From contig WOAB01000052.1 of the NCBI GenBank assembly GCA_027886185.1, positions 558,001-622,000 of the forward strand: 64,000 bases of DNA, written 5' to 3'. Source of the stretch: Rheum nobile. Its lineage: Eukaryota; Streptophyta; Magnoliopsida; Caryophyllales; Polygonaceae. The notes under the pieces are model-generated. The model had not been told where the DNA came from and did no database searches. It saw only the letters and a list, made by a program, of their open reading frames with translations. Positions 45,393-55,281 of the stretch are shown in pieces. Position 1 is the stretch's first letter; the number at the start of each line of letters is the position of its first letter. Both the position numbers and the translations under genes were made by a program.

Positions 45393-46138
45393 AGGAAGCT
45401 CCATGACCCCCTTGATGACGGCGAAGGACGAAGAGGAAGCAATGGGAGTGCGCTCGAAGAGAGCCAGACGCAGAGTAGCAGAACAAGAGTGTTTCCGCGA
45501 CCGCGGAGGACATAGCCGCGACCGCGGAAGACATGGCCGCGATCGCGGAAGACTTGGCCGCGTCTGTGGAAGTTCTATTGGCGATGGGTCTTTACAGCGG
45601 GTTTTCCGCGACCGCAGAAGATATAGCCGCGATCGCGGAAAAGTTATTGTCGCGCGAGACTTTTGACGAAGTTTTCTGAGACTTTTTATAGAAAGTTTTC
45701 CGCGACCGCAGAAGTATTTCCGCGACTGCGGAAACGGGATTCTGCATTAGCTGTTTTGGCATTTTATTTGGAAACTTATTATTATTTTATTATTACTTTT
45801 TTGTCGTTATTTAAACCAGCAAACCCTAGTTTGTAATGTGATGTTGATTTGAGTAGTTAAGTTGAGTATGCTCCTTCCTTGAATCCCAACATCAACCCTT
45901 ATGATCCCACGGATCAAACTATCCCGTAGCTCGTCGCTTCGAGCAATCAAACACCGTTTCTTCGGTAATTCGCGATCATCACGTTGATCCCTACGTTCAT
46001 CTCTTTGGATGAGTTTGGCTATCTTTTTAGCCCTAGAAGAGCCATCACTTTGGCTATGCAAGAGAAGAATTCGACTACAAGCTTGAGGAAACGAAGATCC
46101 TGCGATTGCAAACGACACTTCAGGGGTTGTTCGCATCA
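45393..46138 (+). repeat. Left LTR of the gypsy element
   Basis: Aligns with 50714-51438 from agctccatgacccc to gcatca. It is about 20 bp longer because of an extra ccgcgactgcgg-type unit near 45720. It has a TATA-like ttatttaaac near 45810 and ends just before the primer-binding site. The first bases differ from the right LTR, so the left edge is eroded. Confidence 0.82.
45495..45740. repeat. CCGCGACCGCGG palindrome array in the left gypsy LTR
   Basis: Four 21-bp units start at 45495, 45516, 45537 and 45558 with core CCGCGACCGCGGAAGACATGG. Further single copies of the ccgcgaccgcgg/ccgcgatcgcgg palindrome occur to about 45740. The matching array in the right LTR begins near 50815. Confidence 0.9.
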
Positions 46139-46140
46139 AC

Positions 46141-47057
46141 TGGCATCAGAGCCTATCCAAGCTAAGTTTGTTTATTCTCTCTTATTGTGATTCCTTGAAA
46201 TTTTTCCGCTTACAAACCCATAATTTTTTTTCTCTCCCACCACCACTCGCCGGAATCCTTACCGCCGTGAACACCACCACCATCGTTCCGCCACCACCAC
46301 CCCGTCCGCCACCCTTTCCTTCACAGCCTGCAAACCCTAATTTCCTTTAGGTTTTGGTTATTCTCAAGTAGAGTAACCTTTGACTTTTCAATTTTCCTTA
46401 AATCTCTCCTTCTAGCAATACCTTATTTTCTTACTTGCATACTTGATTTCCTTGTTTCTTGTTGATTACTTCTTGCTTCATCTTTGGATTAATTGCTAGA
46501 CTAGTTGTTAGATCTTATTCCCTCATAGTTGCTTCGTCTCTTCTTTCTTTTCTTACACTTGCTTGTGTGGTTCTTTCTTGCTTGTTTCAAAATCATATAA
46601 AAAAAAATAGTGTGACCGTATAAACAAAAACAAATATACCATTCTCACCTTTCATCAAACAAAACAAAAAGGTTTGGGAAGATGGAAGCCTCAAAAACAA
46701 AAAGAAACAAAAGTAAAGGAACGAGAATGGACCATACGGTCATACTCCATCTTCACTTCTTTCATGTCTCTACGCAACTCTCATTGAAAAGGGCAATATT
46801 TTCAACTCTCTTGTGATTAATTTTGAGAAACTTGATTTGATCTGCTTGCACTTGGATATTTTTGTGTTGTTTGGGACTTGATTTGCTAGTTCTTGCGTTG
46901 TTGCCTTCCGTTCAAGCCTCTCCCTTCTCACGAGCAACCAAAATTAGTACGCCCAGCGGAAAATTTATTGGTTCACTTTGAGACAAGGACTTGGCTTGGA
47001 CTTGTTCTTTTGCTTGGTGCAACTTACTTCTTGTGTTGTATGCTTCATATAGGTACT
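46141..47057 (+). other. Leader of the gypsy element
   Basis: Primer-binding-like site at the start, then about 0.9 kb of mostly T-rich or AT-rich untranslated sequence up to the gag ATG at 47058. An in-frame open stretch from 46893 precedes the ATG but looks like leader. Confidence 0.6.
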
Positions 47058-49391
47058 ATGGAGTTTCCTACGAGAAGCTACTCTCCTTCTACGGGCCACC
47101 GCAGCCCCGGACACATGGACTCCGCTTATGAGCAAATTGACGCACTTCATGCTTCGAATGACGCGCTTCAAGTTTCGAATGAAGATAAAGACCGCAAACT
47201 GGCCGCACAGGCTGCCGAGCTTGCACACCTTCGTCGGACCGTGAGTGACTTGGGGTTGCCCACGGCTGATCCGTTGTTGAACCCCACGGCCTCCACCAGT
47301 CGGACAATGGACCGCAAGGGTAAGGGCGCCTTGCCTACCCCTCATGATCGTCTTCGCTCTCAAATTGAAGGCTACCCTCCTAAGCGTGTCGACCACAGCG
47401 TTCGGTATAATCCTACGTTTGCTCCTAGAGATGAGGATTAGTCCTCGGATCGTTCCCGTTGTCGTCGCCAGGATAGAAGCCGACCACATACGCGGTATGA
47501 CGATCACGAATCCGAGCTTGATGATGATGACCGTGCATCGGACTACTCCCGAGACAGATTTGATGACTATGAGGAGTATGAGTTGGAACACCAGGCGGAG
47601 ATGTGCCCCGCGCCCCGCGGCTACCGCCGCCACACACCGGACCGGCGCCGACCGAGCCTTGGGCGCCATGGACCGCGTCGCCCCGACATTAAGGTAAAAT
47701 GATGCGTGAGGATCGGGATGAAGCCTTCGGTGCGAGGAAGTCCACAAGAGCCAAAGGAGTTAGGCGAGACAACACCAACCCGGCAAGGGGAATCGTCTCT
47801 ATTAAGATGGATGGTTCTCTCTGTTCCGGGCTCCGAATTGAGCGATTCCAAATCCCAGTGGTAGATCCGGAAGTCTAGATGAAAGCCTCAAAATTTGAGA
47901 GTGAACCGATCTAGGAATCAGAAGATATAGCGAATCTACTGGGTGTCGCAGATGGTTTCCGCAAGGAACTTGGCTCCGGCGAGAGGAAGTTTGAGGGCAG
48001 ATTGGAAGCACGTCTTGGGCTGGTTCTTTGTATGATCTTGGGGTGATTCAAGGGTGGTTTTGAGGGCAAGATTTTAGGCGGAGATATAGGGTAAAAGTCG
48101 AAGGGATATGGACTTACAAGGGTTGGATATGACGCACCGCACCTTGTAAGAACTAGTGAAGAGCTCGCCTTGGATATGACGCACCAAAGGAGGCCTTGCA
48201 CGAAGGTTGATATGACTCACAACCTGGGTTTTCAAGCTATATATATTATGAAATTAAACCCTAAAAGGCTGCAGAAACTCCATTGAAAAAGACAAGGTTT
48301 TGGTTCAAGTTTTGCATAATGAAAACAAGGGCCGGCTACCCCCTTATAAACCCAACCCCTAATGCTCGAGTTTAACTATCACATAGCCAATAACTAAGGT
48401 AGAAAATGTAATGAAGAGCCACACAAATTCGGCATTGAATGCCTCTTCAAAACAAGCCCCACATGGCTTAAGGAATCATTGCGCCTTGGTCCGGTTGTTG
48501 CACCAAAGCACACATGGCCTTCTCTTCCACTAGGCTCGGAGATCCCATGGTCATCAAGCCAGCTTGGAGTCCCTTTTGCAAGGCTCGAGCCCGAGCCCGA
48601 GTGATTCGACCCGGAAGGACCCGAGTGTCGGCCTCCCTTGTGGCTACCATAGGTGTGCGGCACTTCCTTGCTTCCACGCCAATTTCATAGGCATTCTTGT
48701 GCTCCATATCTCCTAGAGGGCCAGTGGGATCATCCCCCAAAAGATGGCTCGGAGGGTTGTGAGAATTGCCGGGCCAACTTCCATGCCCTAGCTCGGATGC
48801 CCTAGGCGTGGCGGCGTCGGCGCTTGAGTCTTCATGGCTTGAGTCTTGTTCATGATGCGACGTAGTCACATCATAAAACTTCCAACCTTTTTTGGTGATT
48901 TTGATCCCATTAAGTTTCTTGATTGGCAGCAGTCCACAGAGTATATTTTGGATCACTATCGTTACCCGGAAGACGAACGGGTTGCAACCACCGCTTTGTA
49001 CTTCGACGGCGCCGCCAAGGCTTGGTGGCATCGTTTCCGAGCTGACCTTGAGCGTCGCCAAGAGGGTCTAGTCACTTCTTGGCGCCATCTTATGCGGATC
49101 ATGCGAAAGAAGTATGTCCCCGAGGACTTTACTTTCGAAATGTGCCTCAAGATACAGCTAGCGGCCCAAGGTAGCCGTTCTCCCCTTGATTTTTATGCTG
49201 AACTTGAAGAGTTGTCCCATAAGGCAGGTATCTATCACACGGACGAGGACTTTAGGAGTATGTTCCTTCGTGGCATGCATGAGCCTATTAGAAACCAACT
49301 TCGGGTGCTTAACATACGAGACCTCCAAAGGTGCACACATACGGTATAAGAGATATGGTCGCAAGCTCAAGCGGCTAAGAGAGTGTCTTGA
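47058..49391 (+). pseudogene. Gypsy gag, split by an LTR-type insertion
   Basis: Gag probably starts at ATG 47058 (MEFPTRSYSPSTGHRS), has a coiled-coil-like stretch, a TAG at 47439-47441 and an Asp/Arg-rich segment. It is then split by a 1,174-bp insertion (47700-48873) inside the codons for IKVKLPTFFGDFDP. The main retrotransposon-gag domain follows (48879-49349: FLDWQQSTEYILD, ALYFDGAAKAWWHRF, MRKKYVPEDF, YAELEELSHKAGI). In-frame TAA (49347-49349) and TGA (49389-49391) lie before the knuckle. All parts share one frame, so stops and the insertion are the lesions. Gag would form the cytoplasmic particle. Confidence 0.85.
47700..48873. mobile_element. 1,174-bp LTR-type insertion within gypsy gag
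   Basis: The block starts TGATGCGTGAGG, ends GTCACATCA and is flanked by the 5-bp duplication taaaa (47695-47699 and 48874-48878). Removing it restores the gag frame exactly (aag gta aaa ctt cca). Ends TGATG/CATCA mark a solo LTR or a small LTR element. On the minus strand there is an open stretch from the right end to 48468 containing GRITRARARALQKGLQAG, a phrase like those near the 3' end of some gypsy polyproteins. A word ttggatatgacgcacc occurs twice (about 48125 and 48170). Confidence 0.9.
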
Positions 49392-49448
49392 TCTCACCCT
49401 AATAAAAGGTATGCTCCTTCCCCTAATTCAGGTTCGTTTGATTCTAAT

Positions 49449-50870
49449 GTGCACTCCTCTTCGCAGTCCGCTCCCGCGACTACAACGCCGGCGCCGGCCC
49501 CTCGGCCGAGCAACACACCGGCGCGCGTCAACGAGCCGCCGCATAGAGCGCCTCCTTCCGATGATAGGGCAAGGGACAAGGTCTGTTTTAAGTGCCAAGG
49601 ACGTGGCCACATGCAGCGGGACTGCCCCAACAACAAGCGAGTCTTCTTCTCGAACACCTCCGGATACGAGTCTTTTGACGAGGACACCTCCGACGCCGGA
49701 CCGGTATTTGACATCTACGACCTTGAGGAGGAGGAGGAGGAGATGGACGGATACATATGCAGCCATATGGATGAGCCAGGCACCGTGCCTCTTAGCTTGG
49801 TTACACGCCGCGTTCTTACCGCCAAAGAAGGTACCTTACTTGACCAACGTGAGAATTTGTTTCATACTAAGTGTGCAGTCCAGGGTGCTTCTTTGAGTGT
49901 TATTATAGATGGTGGAAGTTGTTGCAATATCATCAATGAAAAGGTGATCAAACACTTCAAGTTTGATACAACTCTACATCCACAACCCTATAGTCTACAA
50001 TGGATCTCCGAGGGTGATGATTCCAATGTTGTAAAGCAACAATGCACAATAAATTTCAGCATTGGTCATTACACGGATTCGGTGCTTTGTGACGTAGTGT
50101 CCATGGATGCCACTCATCTTCTCTTAGGGCGACCTTGGCAATTTGACAAGAGAGCTCTTCATGATGGATTCCTCAACAACTACGTCTTCATGCACAATGG
50201 AAGAAAGGTGACATTGCTTCCTATGAGCCCTCAGGAGATTTTGCAAGATCAAGTTGAGAGGAACCGAGTCAAGGCACTTGAACAAGCCAAGGGACATCCA
50301 CTGCCCTCAGCTGGCCGTGAGAAGCCACAAAAAATAGCAACAAAACATCCCCCTAAGCCAGCTCAACACGACATTCAAGGATCTTGTGAAGATCGGCTTC
50401 TATTGGCGAGGTCTCGGGATGTCTCTCCAATCATTCAGGGACGTCGTCTTTGCTTTTTACTTGCTCCTTTCGCGTGTCATTTAACTGTTAGAGATCTTGT
50501 TGATTTACCCCCTACCGTGACTTCTCTTTTACAGGACCTTAGGGATGTGATGCCCGAGGAGATGCCCGAGGAGATGCCCGAGGGATTGCCCCCTATACTC
50601 GATGAGTATGGTGCGCATCCTACGTTCAACGTCGCTGATCCTTCTCCTTCTACGCCTCCTGCTTTTGACGACGAGGATGAAGCGGGGACGCTTCGCTGCC
50701 AAGAAGGGGAGATTGATAGCTCCATGACCCCCTCGATGACGGCGAAGGACAAAGAGGAAGCAATGAGAGTGCGCTCGAAGAGAGCCAGATGCAGAGTAGC
50801 AGAACAGGAGTGTTTCCGCGACCGCGGAGGACATAGCCGCGACCGCAGAGACATGGCCGCGACCGCGTAA
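49449..50870 (+). pseudogene. Gypsy zinc knuckle and protease fused to integrase tail
   Basis: A 473-codon ORF carries a CCHC knuckle (Cys46, Cys49, His54, Cys59), an acidic patch, and an aspartic protease with DGG in place of DSG/DTG at residues 154-156 (VIIDGGSCCNII), a variant known in plant gypsy elements, plus HLLLGRPWQFD (about 223-233). The PR-RT linker DVMPEEMP begins at 367. Near residue 382 the sequence jumps to EYGAHPTFNVADPSPS, which resembles the C-terminal end of gypsy integrase. So RT, RNase H and the integrase core are deleted in frame, and the frame then runs into the right LTR, ending in its RDRG-type repeats. A protease-only product is possible but unproven. Confidence 0.85.
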
Positions 50871-51438
50871 GACTTGGCCGCGTCCGCGGAAGTTCTACTG
50901 GTGATGGTTCTTTACAGCGGGTTTTCCGCGACCGCGGAAGATATAGCCGCGACCGCGGAAAAGTTACTGTCGCGCGAGACTTTTGACGAAGTTTTCCGAG
51001 ACTTTTTACAGAAAGTTTTCCGTGACCGCAGAAACGGGATTCTGCATTAGCTGTTTCGGCGTTTTATTTGGAAAATTATTAATATTTTATTATTACTTTT
51101 TAGTCGTTATTTAAACTAGCAAACCCTAGTTTGTAATGTGATGTTGATTTGAGTAGTTAAGTTAAGTACGCTCCTTCCTTGAATCCCAACATCAACCCTT
51201 ACGATCCCACGGATCAAACTATTCCGTAGCTCATCGCTTCGAGCAATCAAACACCGTTTCTCCGATAATTCGCGATCATCACGTTGATCCATACGTTCAT
51301 CTCTTTGGACGAGTTTGGCTATCTCTTTAACCCTAGAAGAGCCATCACTTTGGCTACGCAAGAGAAGAATTCGACTATAAGCTTGAGGAAACGAAGATCC
51401 TGCGATTGCAAACGATACTTCAGGGGTTGTTCACATCA
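50714..51438 (+). repeat. Right LTR of the gypsy element (725 bp)
   Basis: Starts TGATAGCTCC after the purine tract and ends CACATCA. It carries its own copy of the ccgcgaccgcgg array (from about 50815). It differs from the left LTR by many substitutions and one 20-bp unit, so the element is not young. Confidence 0.87.
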
Positions 51439-52205
51439 ACCAGGACCAATATTACATACATCATCACCTGAAGCATAGACGCCCCGGTAATCAAGACCAT
51501 CTGCTATTTCATCCTCCAAAAAATCTTTATAATATCTATAATCTTTATCACAATTGGAATCATCAGTCATTTGCTCCTTTCCTTTGTTTCTTGATGAAGT
51601 AGCTTTAATGTCCTCATCATCGCTGCTCACTGATATAATGTCTTCCACTGAAATGTGACACTTTCTTTTGTTTTTTGCCCTCACTTCATCCCTATTTAAT
51701 CTTCTTAACTCTGCTTCATTGTCAGCTTCAATGATTTCATCGATTGACCTGACATCGGTGTTATGTGCTCTGACATTCTAAAAATATGACTTGATAAACT
51801 CCTTATTGTCTTGGCTTTGAGTCACCGGTGGAGATGTTGGAAAAAGAAGAGTATGATGTATAGCGCTTTAAGTTGGAATATCTTTCGTCATTACAAGGTT
51901 GGTATACAACTCAATCTTCCACTCTGCTGCATTTTCTCCACTCATGTTCAAGAACTTGAAGGCCTCTAGATCGTCGTCGTCATTTAAAGCGATCGGAGGA
52001 AGGTCAGGTTTGTTTGGATAAAGGTATTGTGTCTGCACTAAGTACTTCCCTTCATCAAATGGGTTCTTCTGAATCCATTTCCTCTACAGTGTAGCCAAGT
52101 CCATGTCCTTTGAAATCAACATGGCTCTTACTGTTCTATCACCATCATACAACCAACTTTTCCCATTAACTTTCCATTGTCCACCGCTTATGAACTTTAC
52201 GTAGA
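51439..52205 (-). pseudogene. MULE-B transposase (MURA) N-terminal remnant
   Basis: On the minus strand, from 52205: TKLVYVKFISGGQWKVNG, then PDLPPIALNDDDDLEAFKFLN, then an acidic Ser/Asp/Lys-rich region (51436-51684). This is clearly related to the MULE-A N-terminal piece (TKFMMSLISGGEWKLCG, NDDLEAFRFLN). Stops lie at LATLx and IPTx. The DNA-binding, catalytic and SWIM parts are missing: the gene is cut at the gypsy LTR. An upstream short exon near 52330-52350 (gt donor at GGTAAGTAA on the minus strand) is likely. Confidence 0.75.
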
Positions 52206-52256
52206 CTAACTTCGTATCTACAAATAAACAAGGATATGAACTTTACGTAGACTAAC
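52189..52256. repeat. 25-bp direct duplication near MURA start
   Basis: The phrase tatgaactttacgtagacta (plus acttc) occurs at about 52189 and again at about 52231, the second copy running into unrelated sequence. It looks like a small local duplication at the exon border. Confidence 0.8.
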
Positions 52257-52997
52257 TTCTCACTGTTCTAAGTCAAAAACAGAGGGATAAACTAAGTAAA
52301 AAATAGAGGGGAAAAAACGATGCTTTGTCAGGAGGAATTACTTACCCATTGAACCATTAATGACAATTATCAGGTGCGAACTTAAAAGCTTGTACAGGAG
52401 GTGCTGCAAACGTTGTCAGGCCGAGTTACTTCTTCTTCAGGAATGTGGTGCAAACTTTGTCAAACAGAGTTACGGAGAAGGACATGGTGGAAAGTGTGAT
52501 TAAGGGAAGGAAGGAGATTACTTAGCTTGTACATGAGGTCAAACCTTTGGAAGGAAAAACAAGCTCTTTCCCCGCCAATTTCTTTTTCGTACAATAGTAG
52601 CAAGTCATAGCTTTGGAGGATTTTAAGTGATGGGATGTGTGATTAAGGGAAGAAGAAGATTACTATAAAGATTATGATTTTATTTTATCTTTTTTAAGCA
52701 AAGATTTGTCACCTTTTAAAGATTTTTTTATTTGAAAGAAATTATAAAATCAAACCTTATTTATAGCAAAAATACCCAAAAAAGTGCAATAAGTTGGTAG
52801 TTTCGCCATTCTTTTTAAACACTGGCTTTTTTGCTAGCACTCTTTTTTTTCTAGTAGTTATGCAATTGGGCCTAAAAAGAAAGTTATCCGCTTAAACTCA
52901 TATCTATCAGTCTGGTTGGTTAGGTTGAATTCACGTCATTTCAAGTGGAGTGTGTGTTGTGTCAATTAGAATAAAAAATTAAAAGATTGATTCGGTG
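52257..52997. other. MULE-B right-end non-coding region
   Basis: No gene beyond the possible first MURA exon. The phrase gtgattaagggaag occurs near 52496 and 52639. The stretch 52750-52880 contains gcaaaaatacccaaaa and ggcctaaaaag, likely the inverted end of the MULE. Confidence 0.5.
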
Positions 52998-53004
52998 CAA
53001 ATCG

Positions 53005-53150
53005 TCTGTCCCATTTCGGTGTCCTATTTATTTTGATTGATCCATATTCGTGTTTTGATTTTTTATCAAACAAATAAATGTGTATTTGGATAATTACTTA
53101 TTGTCTTTCCACCAATCAAAGTGAATGGGACACCAAAATAGGTCATAGGA
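53005..53150. mobile_element. Small MITE (about 145 bp)
   Basis: The left end tcccatttcggtgtcctatt and the reverse complement of the right end (ccaatcaaagtgaatgggac, then accaaaatagg) match at about 26 of 31 positions. The end style (GTCCCATTTTGGTGTCC) resembles Stowaway-like MITEs. The exact TA duplication was not fixed. Confidence 0.6.
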
Positions 53151-53847
53151 TTTGGACCGCGTACGATTAGGGTCGATCCAATGAATCAAAAATATTATTT
53201 AAAAATATCATTTATTGTAAAGTGTTATTAAATAGTAAAAACGTAATATAAATATGTCAAGGAGCTTACTATCTAGAAGAATGTTGGGCCTTTGGAAAGA
53301 ACATTTGAGAACCGATATTGTGGCATGATATGAAATCCACTGCATTAGAAACGATTTCGTCCTAGCTGGTGGTTAAAGTTGGAATTGACTTCGATACCCG
53401 AGGATCACACGACTTCTACAAATCACGTGCACTCGCTAACAAAAGATTGAAATCACAAGATGCTCAAAACAAAAATTATTGAAAGAGATGGAAAAGAAGA
53501 AAAAAAATGATTTTTGTGTGTTATGAAATCCATAATATTGTTTTTTAAATGAACACTGAAATTCAAAGACAACTCCACAAAACCAAAATGTAAGGCTTAA
53601 ATACATGAAATTAGAACTCATAAAATAATCATTTAAAAATCAATTCTGAAGAATCCATAAATAATTTTAGTCTGAACTTGAAACTCATAAATCCAAAAGA
53701 AAAATGGAGTTTGTGAGACATGGCCCCATCACACCACGCATGTGCCTCGATCCCAGACCGAACCAGCCGGACATCGGTAGCGGTCAGGCGTGGGGAGATT
53801 TCTCTAACTCGTCTAACCAACTAATTAAAGAATAATAAATATATAGG

Positions 53848-55273
53848 TGGGTGTGGGTTCATGTAAAACGATTATTGTGGTAAAACCGATGGACTAATAT
53901 GGAGCGTTGGAGGAAGGAAAATGAATGGCTAGATCTGATGTTGAAATATGGGTGTAAGGAGGGTGGAACATGGGATTATATTAGAAGATAAAAAGTTACC
54001 AAAAAACAACAAGGTGATTGTTTAAAAAAAATACAAAATATGAAAGAATCTTATGAAAGAGAAAATCAAATCCCATCAGATTTCAATTTGTTCACCATTA
54101 TTTTTACAACGTTCATGAATATCGATTATTTGTTTCTTGAATATCGCCCATGTTTGTATGAATATCTCTGTTTATTATGTGAATATTTAATATCTTACAA
54201 GCACAATTATCACCACTTGATAAAATGAATATCACAGTCCATTATAGTCATATAACACTGAGTTACATAAATATCACACTCAGTTACATGAATATCAACA
54301 CATAATTACATGAATATCCCCACCCAATTCGTGAATACCGATCACCACCCAATTATATTAATATTGTCACTCATTTACATGAATATCATCATCTAATTAC
54401 ACGAACATCATCACCCAATATCGTGAATATCACATCTAATATCATCTTTTACTCAACTTTTTTCAGATCTTCGATTGATGGCGGTTATATATGGCGTTGT
54501 CGCGTCGGATCTGGGCTCGTGCAATTACCTTTTGTTTTTGTAGACATCTTCTCCATATTCAACAACCCTCGAACCATCCACAAACCCTAAAATCAAAACC
54601 ATATCAACTTAAAATCAAAGCAACATCAACTTAAAATCAAAACAACATCAACCTTAGTTAATGAAACGGAACAAAATAAAAAACACAATCTTTTGCGAGT
54701 ACAAAACATAAATTTCAATGGGACAATCTTCAAAATTCAACAAAAATAAACGGATTATATGTACGTTCACGATTGAATTTCTCTAATTTGTCTAAGCATT
54801 TCAAACAAATTTGTATTTTGAAAGTGGGAATTATGGATTTGAGAGATCCTTGTGGGATAGCGTGGAATAGAGGTGGGAGCGGAGCGACCTAGAGCGAAGG
54901 CAGAGTCGGAGCAGAGGCGGAGTCAGAACGAAGACCGAGTGGGAGCAGAGGTGGAGGCGGAGCGGAGTCGAAGGTGGAGCGGAGTTAGACGTTGAGTCTG
55001 AGACGGAGGCGGGTTGTTTCCTTGTGATGAGAGATGAAGAAACGTAAAACATAATTTTTGGAGATAGATGAGCACTTATGGAAAATTGCAGAGAGATATG
55101 GAAGATTGGAGAAAGAGAGAGAGAAAGGATATAAATACATCTGGTTTGATGCATGGGTATGGATTTATTGCACTCAAATTTGGTTAAATTGTGGCCGTCA
55201 TTTACTCTCATCTGACGCACTTGATTAGTATCTTCATTTTACCACAACATCTCATTTCACTTGAACCTAATAC
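53848..55273. mobile_element. TIR element 1 with ATGAATATCACC-like repeats (1,426 bp)
   Basis: The ends form a ~45-bp imperfect inverted repeat (left gtgggttcatgtaaaacg and tgtggtaaaaccgatggac; right mirrored as attttaccacaacatctcat and ttcacttgaacc). Flanks share tatatagg (53840-53847 and 55274-55281), an 8-bp duplication. The interior has about a dozen copies of a 21-23-bp unit such as attacatgaatatcaccacc (54120-54440) and a purine-rich GGAGCGGAG-type stretch (54860-55010). No transposase is encoded. Confidence 0.78.
54860..55010. repeat. Purine-rich GGAGCGGAG-type repeat
   Basis: Many hexamer-like words gcggag, gcagag and gtggag follow each other. The minus-strand ORF 54831-55220 is produced by this composition. 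Confidence 0.7.
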
Positions 55274-55281
55274 TATATAGG

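Larger units (their letters stand above)
45393..51438 (+). mobile_element. Defective Ty3/gypsy element with gag-protease only
   Basis: Two related LTRs (about 45393-46138 and 50714-51438) flank a gypsy gag and protease. A primer-binding-like site (tggcatcagagcc, 46141) follows the left LTR and a purine tract (aagaaggggagat, about 50701-50713) precedes the right LTR. RT, RNase H and integrase are gone. The right LTR has TGAT...ATCA ends; the left LTR lacks the TGAT start (agga instead). No target duplication is visible, and the two flanks belong to different parts of MULE-B. So this locus has lost sequence or recombined after insertion. Confidence 0.85.
41300..52880. mobile_element. MULE-B: second ULP-type MULE, centre replaced (boundaries approximate)
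   Basis: A DUF1985-type cargo gene (+, about 41725-45392) and the N-terminal part of a MURA transposase (-, 51439-52205) lie at opposite ends and point inward, the same layout as MULE-A. The right end carries gggtatttttgctataaata (minus strand, near 52760), like the right end of MULE-A. The Ulp1 domain of the cargo and the catalytic half of MURA are both missing exactly where a gypsy element now sits. Ends and duplication could not be fixed by eye. Confidence 0.55.

Noticed and set aside
45073..45534. 153-codon minus-strand ORF rich in Ser, Leu and His
   Set aside because: It is antisense to the Val/Thr/Gln-rich DUF1985 tail and LTR; the plus strand fits the gene context better.
46965..47747. 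260-codon minus-strand ORF over the gypsy gag
   Set aside because: The plus strand carries the gag reading with zinc knuckle and capsid downstream in the same frame. The minus ORF is Arg-rich with no domain.
54831..55220. 129-codon minus-strand ORF rich in Leu, Arg and Ser
   Set aside because: It is explained by purine-rich GGAGCGGAG-type repeats within TIR element 1; no domain.
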